From the NCBI RefSeq assembly GCF_051652165.1, contig NZ_JBOFTR010000003.1, forward strand, positions 186,001 to 250,000: a stretch of DNA of 64,000 nucleotides. The letters run 5' to 3'. This DNA comes from Plesiomonas sp051652165. Lineage in GTDB: Bacteria > Pseudomonadota > Gammaproteobacteria > Enterobacterales > CAMTGL01. Shown piece by piece: positions 25,930-35,349 of the stretch. A program made the translations under genes and the position numbers. Position 1 is the stretch's first letter. Each line of letters opens with the position of its first letter. The notes under the pieces were generated by a model that was not told the origin of the DNA, did not search any database, and saw only the letters and a program-made list of their open reading frames with translations.

Positions 25930-27676
25930 GGGCGTGACTACTCCTGTTAATAACCACTTCATCACCCGCAGGCAAGGCATCTGGGGCGATATTGAGGATC
26001 CGCAAAGCTCCACCCATAATGGCAGAGAAGATAGGTGCAGATACCGCACCACCGTAATATTGCCCCGCTTGAGGCTCGTTAATCACTACAACCAATGCCA
26101 AACGTGGATTGCTTGCAGGCGCAACACCAGCCGTATAGGCAATATACTTATCAATATATTTTCCGTTTGGACCAATCTTTTTTGCCGTACCGGTTTTAAT
26201 TGCAACGCGATACCCTTCAACTGCCGCACGTCGACCACCGCCTCCCGGTAATGCCACGCTCTCCATCATATGAACAACTTTACGAGTCACATCCTCAGAG
26301 AAAACACGCGTGCCTTCAACAGGGGGATCAACTTTCGTAATCGACAGTGGACGATAAATACCAAAACTACCTAACGTAGCATACGCTCTTGCTAACTGAA
26401 GTGGTGTAACAAGCAACCCGTATCCGAAAGCAAACGTTGCACGTTCAATGTCAGCCCAGCGTGGCTTTTGCAACATCATACCGGTACTCTCACCGACCAA
26501 CCCTAAATTGGTAGGCTGACCAAAACCAAATTTCGTATACGTTTCAGGTAAGGCTGTTTCTGGCATTGCTAATGCCAAATGAGAAACACCAACGTTACTC
26601 GATTTTTGTAAAATACCGGTTAATGTTAATTCTGGATAAACGACAGTGTCTCGCACACGATGCCCATTCAAATAGAATGGCATAGTATTAAGTACCGCTG
26701 ACTCTTTAACGATTTTTCTGTCTAACGCTGTCAAGATGACCAGGGGTTTTACTGTTGAACCCGGTTCAAATGTGTCAGTAATCGCGCGATTTCGATAGTG
26801 TGAACTGTCAACTTGTACTCGATTATTCGGGTTATACGATGGTAAGTTTGCCATTGCTAAGACTTCACCAGTCTGTACATCAAGCAAAACAATAGAGCCT
26901 GATTCCGCTTTATTAAATGCCACTGCATTTTTTAACTCGCGGTAGGCCATTGCCTGTAAACGCTCATCAATACTCAATGACAAATCATGTGCAGCACGGC
27001 TTTCAACTGAAGAGATATTCTCAACAACACGTCCAAAACGGTCTTTGCGTACAGTTCGTTTACCAGGTTCACCAGTTAACCAAGTATCAAAACTCTTCTC
27101 TACCCCTTCAATGCCTTTACCATCAATATTGGTAAAGCCAATAATGTGTGCACTCACTTCGCCACTAGGATAGAAACGGCGAGACTCTTGCTTAAGATAA
27201 ATCCCTGGAATTTTCAAGTCACGCACATAACTGGCCAGTGAAGGGCTAATTTGACGTGCTAAATAGATAAAACGAGAAGTTGGATTAGTTTTAACACGCG
27301 AGATCAGTTTATCCAGAGGGATACCCAACGCATCGGCTAATGCTGCCCAACGTTCGGTTTTATCCAATGACGCTTTATCAGCAATCTCTTTCGGATCAGC
27401 CCAAATAGCATCAACAGGCACACTCACGGCCAATGGACGACCTGCTCTGTCAGTAATCATTCCACGCGGTGTCGCAACAGATTGCACCCGTAATGAGCGC
27501 ATATCCCCTTCACGAATCAAACGATCAGGATTAATCACTTGAATCCAACTAGCGCGTAGCAATAGGCCCAACAAAGCCAATACCATTACACCGCCAATGA
27601 GCAAATAGCGCCAATGGATAAAACTTGATGTCTCTTCTGTTTTTTTTGCTGCTGCCGTTCGGGTTGGTTTACTCAT
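25916..27676 (-). CDS. ftsI: Penicillin-binding protein 3, FtsI (septal transpeptidase)
   Basis: Monofunctional class B PBP that cross-links septal peptidoglycan with FtsW. 586 aa (E. coli 588). One N-terminal membrane anchor at about residues 24-44, a dimerisation/pedestal domain, then the transpeptidase domain with the catalytic Ser307 in STVK (307-310), SSN at 359-361 and KTGT at 494-497, all at the same numbers as E. coli PBP3. It overlaps ftsL by one base. Confidence 0.98.
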   Translation of the reverse strand: MSKPTRTAAAKKTEETSSFIHWRYLLIGGVMVLALLGLLLRASWIQVINPDRLIREGDMRSLRVQSVATPRGMITDRAGRPLAVSVPVDAIWADPKEIADKASLDKTERWAALADALGIPLDKLISRVKTNPTSRFIYLARQISPSLASYVRDLKIPGIYLKQESRRFYPSGEVSAHIIGFTNIDGKGIEGVEKSFDTWLTGEPGKRTVRKDRFGRVVENISSVESRAAHDLSLSIDERLQAMAYRELKNAVAFNKAESGSIVLLDVQTGEVLAMANLPSYNPNNRVQVDSSHYRNRAITDTFEPGSTVKPLVILTALDRKIVKESAVLNTMPFYLNGHRVRDTVVYPELTLTGILQKSSNVGVSHLALAMPETALPETYTKFGFGQPTNLGLVGESTGMMLQKPRWADIERATFAFGYGLLVTPLQLARAYATLGSFGIYRPLSITKVDPPVEGTRVFSEDVTRKVVHMMESVALPGGGGRRAAVEGYRVAIKTGTAKKIGPNGKYIDKYIAYTAGVAPASNPRLALVVVINEPQAGQYYGGAVSAPIFSAIMGGALRILNIAPDALPAGDEVVINRSSHARVNT

Positions 27677-27990
27677 TACTGTTTAACCACTTTTTCCTGA
27701 GCAGGCGATACGCGCTGCATTTGCAATTTCTCAACAGACAGCCGTTCAACTCGGTTATGTTCACCAAGCGCATTCTCTTCTAAGATCAAGTTACGCCACT
27801 CGATATCTAACGCATCACGCTCTAATATCAGATGTTCACGCTCAACACTGAGTAAGCGTGTACGGTGTGTACTAAGAACCACGGCAATCGCAGAGCAAAA
27901 CACTAACACTAATAACAAAAGTGGCAGCTTACCGAAACGGCACAAATCCTCACTGATAATAGAGGGTAACGAATGACGTTCAGCACTCAT
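27676..27990 (-). CDS. ftsL: Cell division protein FtsL
   Basis: Small bitopic divisome protein; with FtsB and FtsQ it activates FtsWI. 104 aa, with a cytoplasmic N-terminus, one membrane span near residues 22-42 (LPLLLLVLVFCSAIAVVL) and a periplasmic leucine-zipper-like coiled coil (RLLSVEREHLILERDALDIEW onward), as the family requires. Identified mostly by position between rsmH (ATGA overlap) and ftsI, since FtsL sequences vary widely. Confidence 0.95.
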   Translation of the reverse strand: MSAERHSLPSIISEDLCRFGKLPLLLLVLVFCSAIAVVLSTHRTRLLSVEREHLILERDALDIEWRNLILEENALGEHNRVERLSVEKLQMQRVSPAQEKVVKQ

Positions 27991-28931
27991 CTTTCTGTTG
28001 TCCGCTCGGCTAAACGCAGTACTGCACTACGCGAGCGTGCATTACGCTCAATTTCATCTTCTGAAGGCATAATTGCTTTACCTATTGCCATCATTTTTTT
28101 ACCATGAGCAAGTTGTGCTTCGGTTAATGGTAATCCCGCAGGGATCTCAGGGCCTTTACTTTGACGACGAATAAAACGTTTTACAATTCGATCTTCAAGC
28201 GAATGGAAACTGATCACTGACAAACGCCCCCCTTCAGCTAAAATAGGCAATGAGCCTTCAAGCGCACGCTCAATCTCTTCCAACTCGCTGTTGATATAAA
28301 TACGAATCGCTTGGAAAGTGCGTGTTGCTGGGTGCTTATGTTTCTCTTTAAACGGGCTGGCAATGGCAATTAACTCCGCCAACTCACGTGTACGAGTCAT
28401 CGGGTTTTCGGCGTTACGCTCAACAATGGCACGCGCAATACGTTTAGCAAAACGCTCTTCACCAAACGTTTTTAAGACCCAAGCAATATCATCTGCCTCT
28501 GCTTTCATCAGCCATTCTGCCGCTGATTGACCGCATGACTGATCCATACGCATATCCAACGGGCCATCGCGCATAAAACTAAAGCCGCGCTCTGCCTCAT
28601 CTAATTGAGGGGAAGAGACACCAAGATCAAGTAAAAAGCCATTGATCTTACCGTTAAGTCCTAATTCATTAACATAGTGCTGCACATTAGAAAATGGCCC
28701 ATGAATAATCTGAAAACGGGGGTCATCAATAGTGTTGGCTTCTGCAATTGCACGTAAATCACGATCAATAGCAATCAAACGGCCTTCTGGACCTAATTTT
28801 GACAAAATTAGACGAGAGTGCCCGCCACGGCCAAATGTACCATCAATGTAAATACCGTCAGGGTGAATGGCTAACCCCTCTACGGCCTCTTGTAGCAGAA
28901 CGGTGATATGCTGGTAATTTTCAGACATCAT
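27987..28931 (-). CDS. rsmH: 16S rRNA (cytosine1402-N4)-methyltransferase RsmH (MraW)
   Basis: SAM-dependent N4-methylation of C1402 in 16S rRNA; RsmI, also in this window, adds the 2'-O-methyl to the same nucleotide. 314 aa. Seen: HITVLLQEAVEGL at the N-terminus, the SAM loop IDGTFGRGGHS, FLLDLGVSSPQLDEAERGFSF split around the catalytic region, and SFHSLEDRIVKRF. I chose ATG 28931, which overlaps the mraZ stop as TAATG and gives the E. coli-like N-terminus MMSENYQHIT; a GTG at 28940 is an alternative. Confidence 0.97.
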   Translation of the reverse strand: MMSENYQHITVLLQEAVEGLAIHPDGIYIDGTFGRGGHSRLILSKLGPEGRLIAIDRDLRAIAEANTIDDPRFQIIHGPFSNVQHYVNELGLNGKINGFLLDLGVSSPQLDEAERGFSFMRDGPLDMRMDQSCGQSAAEWLMKAEADDIAWVLKTFGEERFAKRIARAIVERNAENPMTRTRELAELIAIASPFKEKHKHPATRTFQAIRIYINSELEEIERALEGSLPILAEGGRLSVISFHSLEDRIVKRFIRRQSKGPEIPAGLPLTEAQLAHGKKMMAIGKAIMPSEDEIERNARSRSAVLRLAERTTER

Positions 28932-29389
28932 TATAAACACAGATCCTGTAATCGGGCCGATAACGTATGTGGTGTCATCCGCTCCGCTTGAATATCATGT
29001 TGGATTTGTTGCTGCCAAACATCAGCACGCCAAATCTCAAATTTATTGAGCTGTCCTACTAGCACTATCTCTTTCACTAAATCTGCATACAGACGCAAAT
29101 GAGCAGCTAACAGAACTCGCCCTGCACTGTCAATTTCACACTCAGTAGCGTGCCCTAATAATAAACGCTGAATACGCCGTTCATCTGGGTTGATACTCGA
29201 CAAGGTCATCAATTTTTGTTCTATCCGCTCCCACTCAGGCAGCGGATAGAACAGTAAGCATGGGTGGTGAATATCGAGCGTACAAACAAGCTGCCCCTGA
29301 TATGCCTCTACCAATGATGTGCGGTAGCGAGTGGGAACAGCCATACGCCCTTTATTATCTAAATTTAATGTATGGGTACCACGAAACAT
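28931..29389 (-). CDS. mraZ: Transcriptional regulator MraZ
   Basis: First gene of the dcw cluster. Ring-shaped DNA-binding protein that represses its own promoter in E. coli by binding TGGGN repeats. 152 aa, family length. It has two SpoVT/AbrB-like halves, each with the DXXXR motif: LDNKGRMAVPTRYR near residue 10 and IDSAGRVLLAAHLR near residue 85. Its expected operator is visible just upstream (29410-29444). Confidence 0.97.
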   Translation of the reverse strand: MFRGTHTLNLDNKGRMAVPTRYRTSLVEAYQGQLVCTLDIHHPCLLFYPLPEWERIEQKLMTLSSINPDERRIQRLLLGHATECEIDSAGRVLLAAHLRLYADLVKEIVLVGQLNKFEIWRADVWQQQIQHDIQAERMTPHTLSARLQDLCL

Positions 29390-29409
29390 AACTTAATGCC
29401 CCTCTTGCT

Positions 29410-29444
29410 ACCCAAAAATCACCACTAAAACCCATAAAGTCCCA
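29410..29444 (-). promoter_or_regulatory. MraZ operator: four TGGGN-type boxes at 10-bp spacing
   Basis: On the minus strand TGGGA (29440-29444), TGGGT (29430-29434), TGGTG (29420-29424) and TGGGT (29410-29414) recur at exactly 10-bp steps, each separated by 5 nt. This matches the known MraZ target (direct TGGGN repeats with 5-nt spacers); the third box is degenerate. The set lies between the -10 box and the mraZ start, as in E. coli. Confidence 0.85.
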
Positions 29445-29452
29445 CAAATGCA

Positions 29453-29482
29453 AGTTTACGGAGGGGGGAAAAAGCTTGTCAA
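29453..29482 (-). promoter_or_regulatory. Promoter of the dcw cluster (Pmra)
   Basis: Consensus -35 TTGACA (29477-29482) and -10 TAAACT (29453-29458, four of six) with an 18-nt spacer, followed directly by the MraZ boxes. The 305-nt gap 29390-29694 upstream of mraZ contains this promoter, the boxes, and an imperfect hairpin around 29569-29595; I see no gene in it. Confidence 0.75.
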
Positions 29483-29694
29483 GCAAAGAACCGCATGAAT
29501 TACCACACGAACAAGAGAAATAGAGTATTTCCTACTTTGCACTATCGTTTAGTCAAAATGGCAAGCGATAAATAAAACACTTAGTGTTATTTATTGAATG
29601 AAAAGTGTGGGCGAAAGCAAAATACGGTTATCTATTCGTATTAAAGAAAAATGGGCAGCAAATAGACTTATCACATGCTTGTATTACAGATAAC

Positions 29695-29726
29695 AAAAAA
29701 GCCACGTTTTTCAACGTGGCTTTTTT
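29695..29726 (-). terminator. Terminator of rnpB
   Basis: Perfect 8-bp stem GCCACGTT (29701-29708) / AACGTGGC (29713-29720), TTTC loop, with A6 before and T6 after. It starts 9 nt beyond the estimated 3' end of the RNase P RNA and should isolate it from the mra promoter downstream. Confidence 0.9.
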
Positions 29727-29734
29727 GTTTGAAA

Positions 29735-30106
<372 letters not shown>

Positions 30107-30113
30107 GCAGCGG

Positions 30114-30119
30114 ATTATA
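30114..30119 (-). promoter_or_regulatory. -10 box of the rnpB promoter
   Basis: Perfect TATAAT seven nt before the 5' end of the RNA deduced from helix P1, which fixes the transcription start independently. No close match to the -35 consensus is visible. Confidence 0.75.
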
Positions 30120-30163
30120 TAGAGAAACAGCTCACTGTGCTAGTGAAATACACCACAAGGCTA

Positions 30164-31030
30164 CTACTCGGTGAAATGTTCTAATCCATAACGATATAAC
30201 GCATTTTTCTTAACGCCATGAATCTCAGCAGTTAATGCTGCCGCTTTCTTCAACGGAAGATCTTGTACCAATAAGCTTAAAGTTTTGATCACCAAGGCAG
30301 ACAATGCATCATCTTCAGCCGGTTTAGCGCCTTCAACCACCAGCACCATTTCGCCACGTCGACGCACTTCATCTTCTTGCACCCATGCCAATAACTCACC
30401 GACCGGTGCACCATACAGTGTTTCCCAGGTTTTAGTTAACTCACGGGCTAAGACAACGTAACGATCAGCACCTAAAACCGTAACCATATCTTGCAAACTA
30501 TCGAGCAAACGGTGAGTAGATTCATAGAAAATTAACGTGCGTGGTTCTTCTAAGATGGCATGTAGAGCATCTTGTCGACCTTTACTTTTTGCAGGTAAAA
30601 AACCTTCAAAACAGAAACGATCAGAGGCGATTCCTGAAGCACTCAACGCTGTGATTGCAGCACATGGTCCCGGTAATGGAACTACCTTAATATTCACTTC
30701 ACGGCAACGACGTACTAAATGAAAACCAGGATCACTAATCAGTGGTGTTCCTGCATCAGAAATCAGTGCAATACTATTGCCTTGCAGCAATTTTTCGACT
30801 AAAACCTCCGCTTTTTGTTGCTCGTTATGATCATGTAACGCAAAAAAACGCGCTTGTATGCCAAAATGCTGCAACAATAAACCACTATGACGGGTATCTT
30901 CAGCGGCAACCAGATCAACCTGTTGCAACACCTTTAATGCCCGTTGTGTAATATCATCTAAGTTACCAATTGGCGTGGGAACTATGTATAAAGTTGCTGG
31001 GGTGATGAAAGATTGTTCAGTAGCTTTCAT
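30164..31030 (-). CDS. rsmI: 16S rRNA (cytidine1402-2'-O)-methyltransferase RsmI
   Basis: Adds the 2'-O-methyl group to C1402 of 16S rRNA, the same nucleotide modified by RsmH. 288 aa (E. coli YraL 286). Seen: TLYIVPTPIGNLDDITQRAL, AAEDTRHSGLLLQHF, LISDAGTPLISDPGFHLVR and the tetrapyrrole-methylase-type FEGFLPAKSKGR region. Divergent from lpoA with only 49 nt between the starts, as in E. coli and Pseudomonas. Confidence 0.97.
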   Translation of the reverse strand: MKATEQSFITPATLYIVPTPIGNLDDITQRALKVLQQVDLVAAEDTRHSGLLLQHFGIQARFFALHDHNEQQKAEVLVEKLLQGNSIALISDAGTPLISDPGFHLVRRCREVNIKVVPLPGPCAAITALSASGIASDRFCFEGFLPAKSKGRQDALHAILEEPRTLIFYESTHRLLDSLQDMVTVLGADRYVVLARELTKTWETLYGAPVGELLAWVQEDEVRRRGEMVLVVEGAKPAEDDALSALVIKTLSLLVQDLPLKKAAALTAEIHGVKKNALYRYGLEHFTE

Positions 31031-31079
31031 TGTATAGACTTCATTGCCGATTTAAGATTAACCGTCTCTAGGAAGAAAC

Positions 31080-33005
31080 GTGATTGGGATACCCATGCTT
31101 GCCTCTTTATACACTCGCGTCAATGTTAGACGCATAATTTTACCTATTTTTGCCACTTTAATGCTGAGCGCATGCCAAATGCCACTGCATTCAAATGGCA
31201 ATACTCCGTCATCCTCTGATCTGCTAGCATCATCAGCCTATTATCTGCAACAAGCCAACATCAGCACAGCCAGTGAAAAAACGCCGTGGCAATTATTAGC
31301 GGTGCAAGCGTTGCTAAAAGAAAACAACATTGCACAAGCCACTATCGAGCTACGTAAAATCAAAGAGCCTTTGAGCGATGTACAACGTCATGAACAACTG
31401 CTTTTGTGGGCAGATATTGCCTTAGCACAAAAAGATCCGGCCCATGCTGCAGCCAAACTCGCTATGCTAAATGTGGCGCAGTTAACCCCTGCGCAGAAAG
31501 TGCGTTATTACCGTGCGAAAATTGCACTGAATAACAGCCAAAATCAGATTATTGAAGCTGTACGTGATCATATTGCGCTTGATCAATATCTCACTGATGC
31601 AACACAAAAACAGCAAAATAACGATCAAACTTGGTTAGCCTTGACTAAAGTGTCAACTGCACAACTCTCCCAAGCGATTGTTAACCCTAAAGAGAGCATC
31701 TTAATAGGTTGGCTTGATTTAGCACGCGTGTATCAAGATAATCGTTACAACTTACCACAACTTAAAGCCGGTATTGCCGAGTGGAAAGCGCGTTTCCCTG
31801 AACACCCAGCTGCAATTACACTACCTACCCCCTTAAGCCAATATCTAACACTGCCAGTAACCAGTATGGATGCTATCGGTCTATTATTGCCTGTCAGTGG
31901 TCAGAACAAAGCACTTGGCGATGCCATTCGTCAGGGTTTTATGGCTGGTATGCTTGAGGATACAGCACGTAACCCGAATGTTCGTGTTCAGGTTTACGAC
32001 ACAGCGGATAAACCTCTTCCTGCACTGTTACAACAAGCAGAACAAGAAGGTGTGCGTACTCTTGTTGGCCCACTCTTAAAAAATCGGGTTGATGAATTAA
32101 TGCAGATGCAACTACCAGCGGGTTTATCTATTTTAACCCTCAATCAACCTGAAAACCCGAATGCCAATCCAAATCTTTGTTACTATGCGCTCTCACCTGA
32201 AGATGAAGCACGTGATGCCGCACAACATATTTGGGCTCAAGGCCAACGCACTCCACTGATATTAGTGCCAAGCTCACCGTTTGGGCAGCGTGTTGCTAGT
32301 GCATTTAGCCGTAAGTGGCAAGAATTAAGCGGTGAACAACCTACGATTCAGTACTTTGGTTCAACAACGGCTTTACGCCAATCAATTAATCAAAGCCTGC
32401 GGAATCAAGGTAAAGCTGACATCATGCGCCAAGCTTTAGGTGTGTCACTGCAAGCAGATGCAACACATGGTCCAATTGATGCCATTTATTATGTCACTAC
32501 ACCCGATGAACTCGCACTCCTCAAACCGTTTGTCGATGCGGCCATTATGCCGGGATATCAGCGCCCCGCACTCTATGCAAGCTCACGCAGTAACCAAGCA
32601 GGAAATGGCCCAGATTTTCGTTTAGAGATGGATGGTGTGCAGTTTAGTGATATCCCTATGCTGACAACAGCTAACTCACCTGCAGCACAGCAAGTTGCGC
32701 AAATTTGGCATAATCCTGATTATTCACTCTCTCGCTTATATGCAATGGGTATGGATGCATGGTCATTAGCTAATCACCTCAATGAGTTGCGCCAAGTCAG
32801 TGGTTATCAATATGCAGGGCAAACTGGTTTACTCAGTGCAGATGAAGCTTGCACTGTGGACCGTAAACTCAACTGGCTGCGCTATCAAAATGGGGCACTG
32901 GTACCCGTAGCATCAACAGATAATACTGCCATTACTCCACCATCATCCTCAGATACCCCGTATACAGGGGCAGCCTCTGAGCCTGTAGCAATACCAGCAC
33001 AATAA
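31080..33005 (+). CDS. lpoA: Outer-membrane lipoprotein LpoA, activator of PBP1A
   Basis: Periplasm-facing lipoprotein that activates PBP1A from the outer membrane. 641 aa (E. coli 678). Seen: basic start and hydrophobic signal ending in lipobox LSAC (Cys near residue 32), an N-terminal TPR-like domain (about 45-260), then a type 1 periplasmic-binding-protein-like domain beginning IGLLLPVSGQNKALGDAIRQG and containing LVGPLLKNRVDELM. The last 35 residues are Ser/Thr/Pro/Ala-rich. Start is GTG 31080 with AGGAAG 4 nt upstream; ATG 31095 is the alternative. Confidence 0.95.
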   Translation: MIGIPMLASLYTRVNVRRIILPIFATLMLSACQMPLHSNGNTPSSSDLLASSAYYLQQANISTASEKTPWQLLAVQALLKENNIAQATIELRKIKEPLSDVQRHEQLLLWADIALAQKDPAHAAAKLAMLNVAQLTPAQKVRYYRAKIALNNSQNQIIEAVRDHIALDQYLTDATQKQQNNDQTWLALTKVSTAQLSQAIVNPKESILIGWLDLARVYQDNRYNLPQLKAGIAEWKARFPEHPAAITLPTPLSQYLTLPVTSMDAIGLLLPVSGQNKALGDAIRQGFMAGMLEDTARNPNVRVQVYDTADKPLPALLQQAEQEGVRTLVGPLLKNRVDELMQMQLPAGLSILTLNQPENPNANPNLCYYALSPEDEARDAAQHIWAQGQRTPLILVPSSPFGQRVASAFSRKWQELSGEQPTIQYFGSTTALRQSINQSLRNQGKADIMRQALGVSLQADATHGPIDAIYYVTTPDELALLKPFVDAAIMPGYQRPALYASSRSNQAGNGPDFRLEMDGVQFSDIPMLTTANSPAAQQVAQIWHNPDYSLSRLYAMGMDAWSLANHLNELRQVSGYQYAGQTGLLSADEACTVDRKLNWLRYQNGALVPVASTDNTAITPPSSSDTPYTGAASEPVAIPAQ

Positions 33006-33012
33006 TGACGTA

Positions 33013-33390
33013 GTGACCATCATCAACAAGTCTTCACAACGTCAATGCGGCGCTTACTATGAACACATAGCGCGCCGCTATTTAGAACAGCATGGGCTGT
33101 GTTTTATCGCAGCTAATGTAACCGTTCGTGGTGGAGAGTTGGATTTGATTATGCGTGATCAAGATGATTGGATTTTTGTTGAAGTACGTTATCGACGCTC
33201 AAACCATTACGGATCAGCAGTTGAGAGTATTACAACAAAAAAACAACAACGCTTGCATCATGCTGCTGCAACTTGGTTTCACCAGCGTGGATTAAGTATA
33301 GATACACAATATTGTCGCTTCGATATTGTGGCAATTGACGGGCCAGATGAGACTATCAACTGGTATCGTAACACCTTACAACATCAATGA
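33013..33390 (+). CDS. yraN: UPF0102 family protein YraN
   Basis: Predicted nuclease-fold protein of unknown role. 125 aa. Seen: GAYYEHIARRYLEQHGL, the Holliday-junction-resolvase-like core GGELDLIMRDQDDWIFVEVRYR with the E-D-EVR acidic residues, and SAVESITTKKQQRL. The start is GTG 33013, 7 nt after the lpoA stop, and the end overlaps diaA as ATGA. The lpoA-yraN-diaA-dolP order is conserved; no function is established. Confidence 0.93.
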   Translation: MTIINKSSQRQCGAYYEHIARRYLEQHGLCFIAANVTVRGGELDLIMRDQDDWIFVEVRYRRSNHYGSAVESITTKKQQRLHHAAATWFHQRGLSIDTQYCRFDIVAIDGPDETINWYRNTLQHQ

Positions 33391-33989
33391 CAGACGTTAT
33401 GTTAGAGCAAATTAAAGCCTGCTTTACTGAAAGCATCCAAACACAAATTGCTGCAGCCGAAGCATTGCCTGATGCAATTGCCAGAGCCGCGATGATCATG
33501 GCTCAAAGCCTACTCAACGGTAATAAAATTTTATGTTGCGGTAACGGAGCATCTGCCGCCAATGCACAACACTTTACAGCCTGTTTAGTCAACCGTTATG
33601 AAACGGAACGCCCCAGCTTACCCGCTATTGCCCTCACAGCGGATAGCATTATGCTCACTGCGATCGGTAATGATGATTTGCATGCTGAGGTCTACTCAAA
33701 ACAGGTACGCGCATTAGGGCAAAATGGTGATATTTTGCTCGCAATTTCAACTAAAGGTAATAGTAAAGATATTGTTAAAGCCGTAGAGGCTGCTGTTACG
33801 CGGGATATGACCATTATTGCGTTAACTGGATGTGATGGCGGTATTTTAGCCGGATTACTTGGTGAACAAGATGTTGAAATACGCATACCTTCTCATCGGC
33901 AAGCCCGTATTCAAGAGATGCATATGCTGACACTAAATTGTTTAAGTGATTTAATCGATCGTACATTATTTCCGCATCAAGATAATTAA
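33387..33989 (+). CDS. diaA: DnaA initiator-associating protein DiaA
   Basis: SIS-domain tetramer that binds DnaA and promotes its assembly at oriC, timing initiation. Very close to E. coli DiaA along its length (IKACFTESIQTQIAAAEALP, ILCCGNGASAANAQHF, RIQEMHMLTLNCLSDLIDRT). Related to the sedoheptulose-7-phosphate isomerase GmhA, but the gene context (yraN, dolP) fits DiaA. Start: ATG 33387 overlaps yraN as ATGA (200 aa); ATG 33399 gives MLEQIKACF and the E. coli length of 196 aa. Neither has a clear ribosome-binding site. Confidence 0.95.
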   Translation: MTDVMLEQIKACFTESIQTQIAAAEALPDAIARAAMIMAQSLLNGNKILCCGNGASAANAQHFTACLVNRYETERPSLPAIALTADSIMLTAIGNDDLHAEVYSKQVRALGQNGDILLAISTKGNSKDIVKAVEAAVTRDMTIIALTGCDGGILAGLLGEQDVEIRIPSHRQARIQEMHMLTLNCLSDLIDRTLFPHQDN

Positions 33990-34060
33990 TATGCCCCGCT
34001 CAGCAGGGTGTATGACGTAAATATAACAAGAAATAATTTAACTCATCGAAGGAGAGCGCC

Positions 34061-34636
34061 ATGAGTGTCACCCGTAAACTGGGCATTATTCTACTAGCCT
34101 TTATGTTACAAGGATGTATTGGTGCTGTTTTAGTCGGGTCAGCGGCAGTAGCCGGTAAAGTTGCCACAGATCCACGCTCAGTCGGTGGACAAATTGACGA
34201 TGAAACCCTTGAGTTACGTGTTGGCGATGCGTTATCAAAAGATGCACAACTGCGTAAAGAGGCAAGAGTTTTAGCTACTGCCTATGAAGGGCGAGTATTA
34301 CTTGTCGGTGAAACACCCACACCGCTACTGTCAAAACACGCAGCACAAATTGCTGCAGGTGTTGCAGGTGTTACTGCTGTCTATAACGAAATTCGTATTA
34401 GCAAACCTATTAGCTTTGGTACTATTTCAAATGATACGTGGGTCACAACCAAAGTAAAATCTCAACTGCTCGCAAGCGATAAAGTTAAAGCCAGTAATGT
34501 AAAAGTTACCACTGAAAATAGCGAAGTGTTTTTAATTGGAAAACTAACGCGGGCAGAAGCGGAAGAGGCAACAAATATTGCGCGAAATGTTGCAGGAGTC
34601 AGACGAGTTGTCAAAGTGTTTGAATACCTGAACTGA
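34061..34636 (+). CDS. dolP: Outer-membrane lipoprotein DolP (YraP), two BON domains
   Basis: Lipoprotein with dual BON domains that binds anionic phospholipid at division sites and supports envelope integrity and amidase control. 191 aa as in E. coli. Signal peptide with lipobox LQGC (Cys near 19), BON1 about residues 47-115 and BON2 about 120-190, ending RNVAGVRRVVKVFEYLN. A strong GGAG precedes the ATG. In E. coli this gene belongs to the sigma-E regulon; I did not identify such a promoter here. Confidence 0.94.
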   Translation: MSVTRKLGIILLAFMLQGCIGAVLVGSAAVAGKVATDPRSVGGQIDDETLELRVGDALSKDAQLRKEARVLATAYEGRVLLVGETPTPLLSKHAAQIAAGVAGVTAVYNEIRISKPISFGTISNDTWVTTKVKSQLLASDKVKASNVKVTTENSEVFLIGKLTRAEAEEATNIARNVAGVRRVVKVFEYLN

Positions 34637-34709
34637 ATACCGAATTAACGTAGGCCGTTGTTAAATGTAAGGCATAAAGATCGGTCAAAAAATCCGTCAG
34701 TAATCAGCA

Positions 34710-34754
34710 AAAGATAAAAAAAATGCAGCATATGCTGCATTTTTTTATCTTTTT
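34710..34754. terminator. Bidirectional terminator between dolP and sspB
   Basis: An 18-bp palindrome (34723-34740, ATGCAGCAT plus its complement) is flanked by A7 and T6 and then by AAAAGAT / ATCTTTT, giving one long nearly perfect stem. It serves the converging dolP and sspB transcripts. Confidence 0.9.
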
Positions 34755-34855
34755 CTATGGATTATCAGCAAATACTGTCCAACGATGAAATCGTCAGTAT
34801 AAATATATACTGTCATTTTTGATATCGCGTATCTGCAATAATCAATACACCAACG

Positions 34856-35347
34856 TTATTTTACTACCCTTAGCGTTGGTTTTGTCCGCGGACGTGGGGG
34901 CTCATTATCAGGATCAGGCTCCCCATCTGCCAGCTCTTCAACTAGTGCTAATGCAGGCTCAGGCTCGACCGGTGATAATACCTCTGATGAATGAATCATT
35001 TCATCTTCAGGAATATCATAAGCTACCTCAGGCTCAAACAGAGTACCCGCACCATTTTCACGGGCGTACAGAGCCAATACCGCCGCAAGTGGAACATCCA
35101 CTTGCTGTGGTATACCGCCAAATCGAGCATTAAACCTTACTGCATCATTACCCAACTCCAGATTTCCCACAGCACGAGGGGCTATGTTCAGCACTATCTG
35201 ACCATCACGTACGAACTCCATCGGAACTTGTACATTAGGTAACATAGCATCCACCACCAAATGGGGAGTCAAGTCATTATCTAACAACCAGTCATAATAA
35301 GCCCGAACCAGATAGGGCCGACGTGGTTTCATCTGGGTTACTTCCAT
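34856..35347 (-). CDS. sspB: ClpXP adaptor SspB
   Basis: Delivers ssrA-tagged proteins and other substrates to ClpXP. 163 aa. Seen: RRPYLVRAYYDWLLDNDLTPHLVVD in the substrate-binding domain, VRDGQIVLNIAPRAVGNLELGN, an acidic flexible linker (about 110-150), and the C-terminal ClpX-docking tail TLRVVK. Begins 2 nt after the sspA stop. Confidence 0.96.
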   Translation of the reverse strand: MEVTQMKPRRPYLVRAYYDWLLDNDLTPHLVVDAMLPNVQVPMEFVRDGQIVLNIAPRAVGNLELGNDAVRFNARFGGIPQQVDVPLAAVLALYARENGAGTLFEPEVAYDIPEDEMIHSSEVLSPVEPEPALALVEELADGEPDPDNEPPRPRTKPTLRVVK

Positions 35348-35349
35348 AT

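Noticed and set aside
33387..33989. diaA as sedoheptulose-7-phosphate isomerase GmhA
   Set aside because: Sequence is much closer to E. coli DiaA and the yraN-dolP context is that of diaA.
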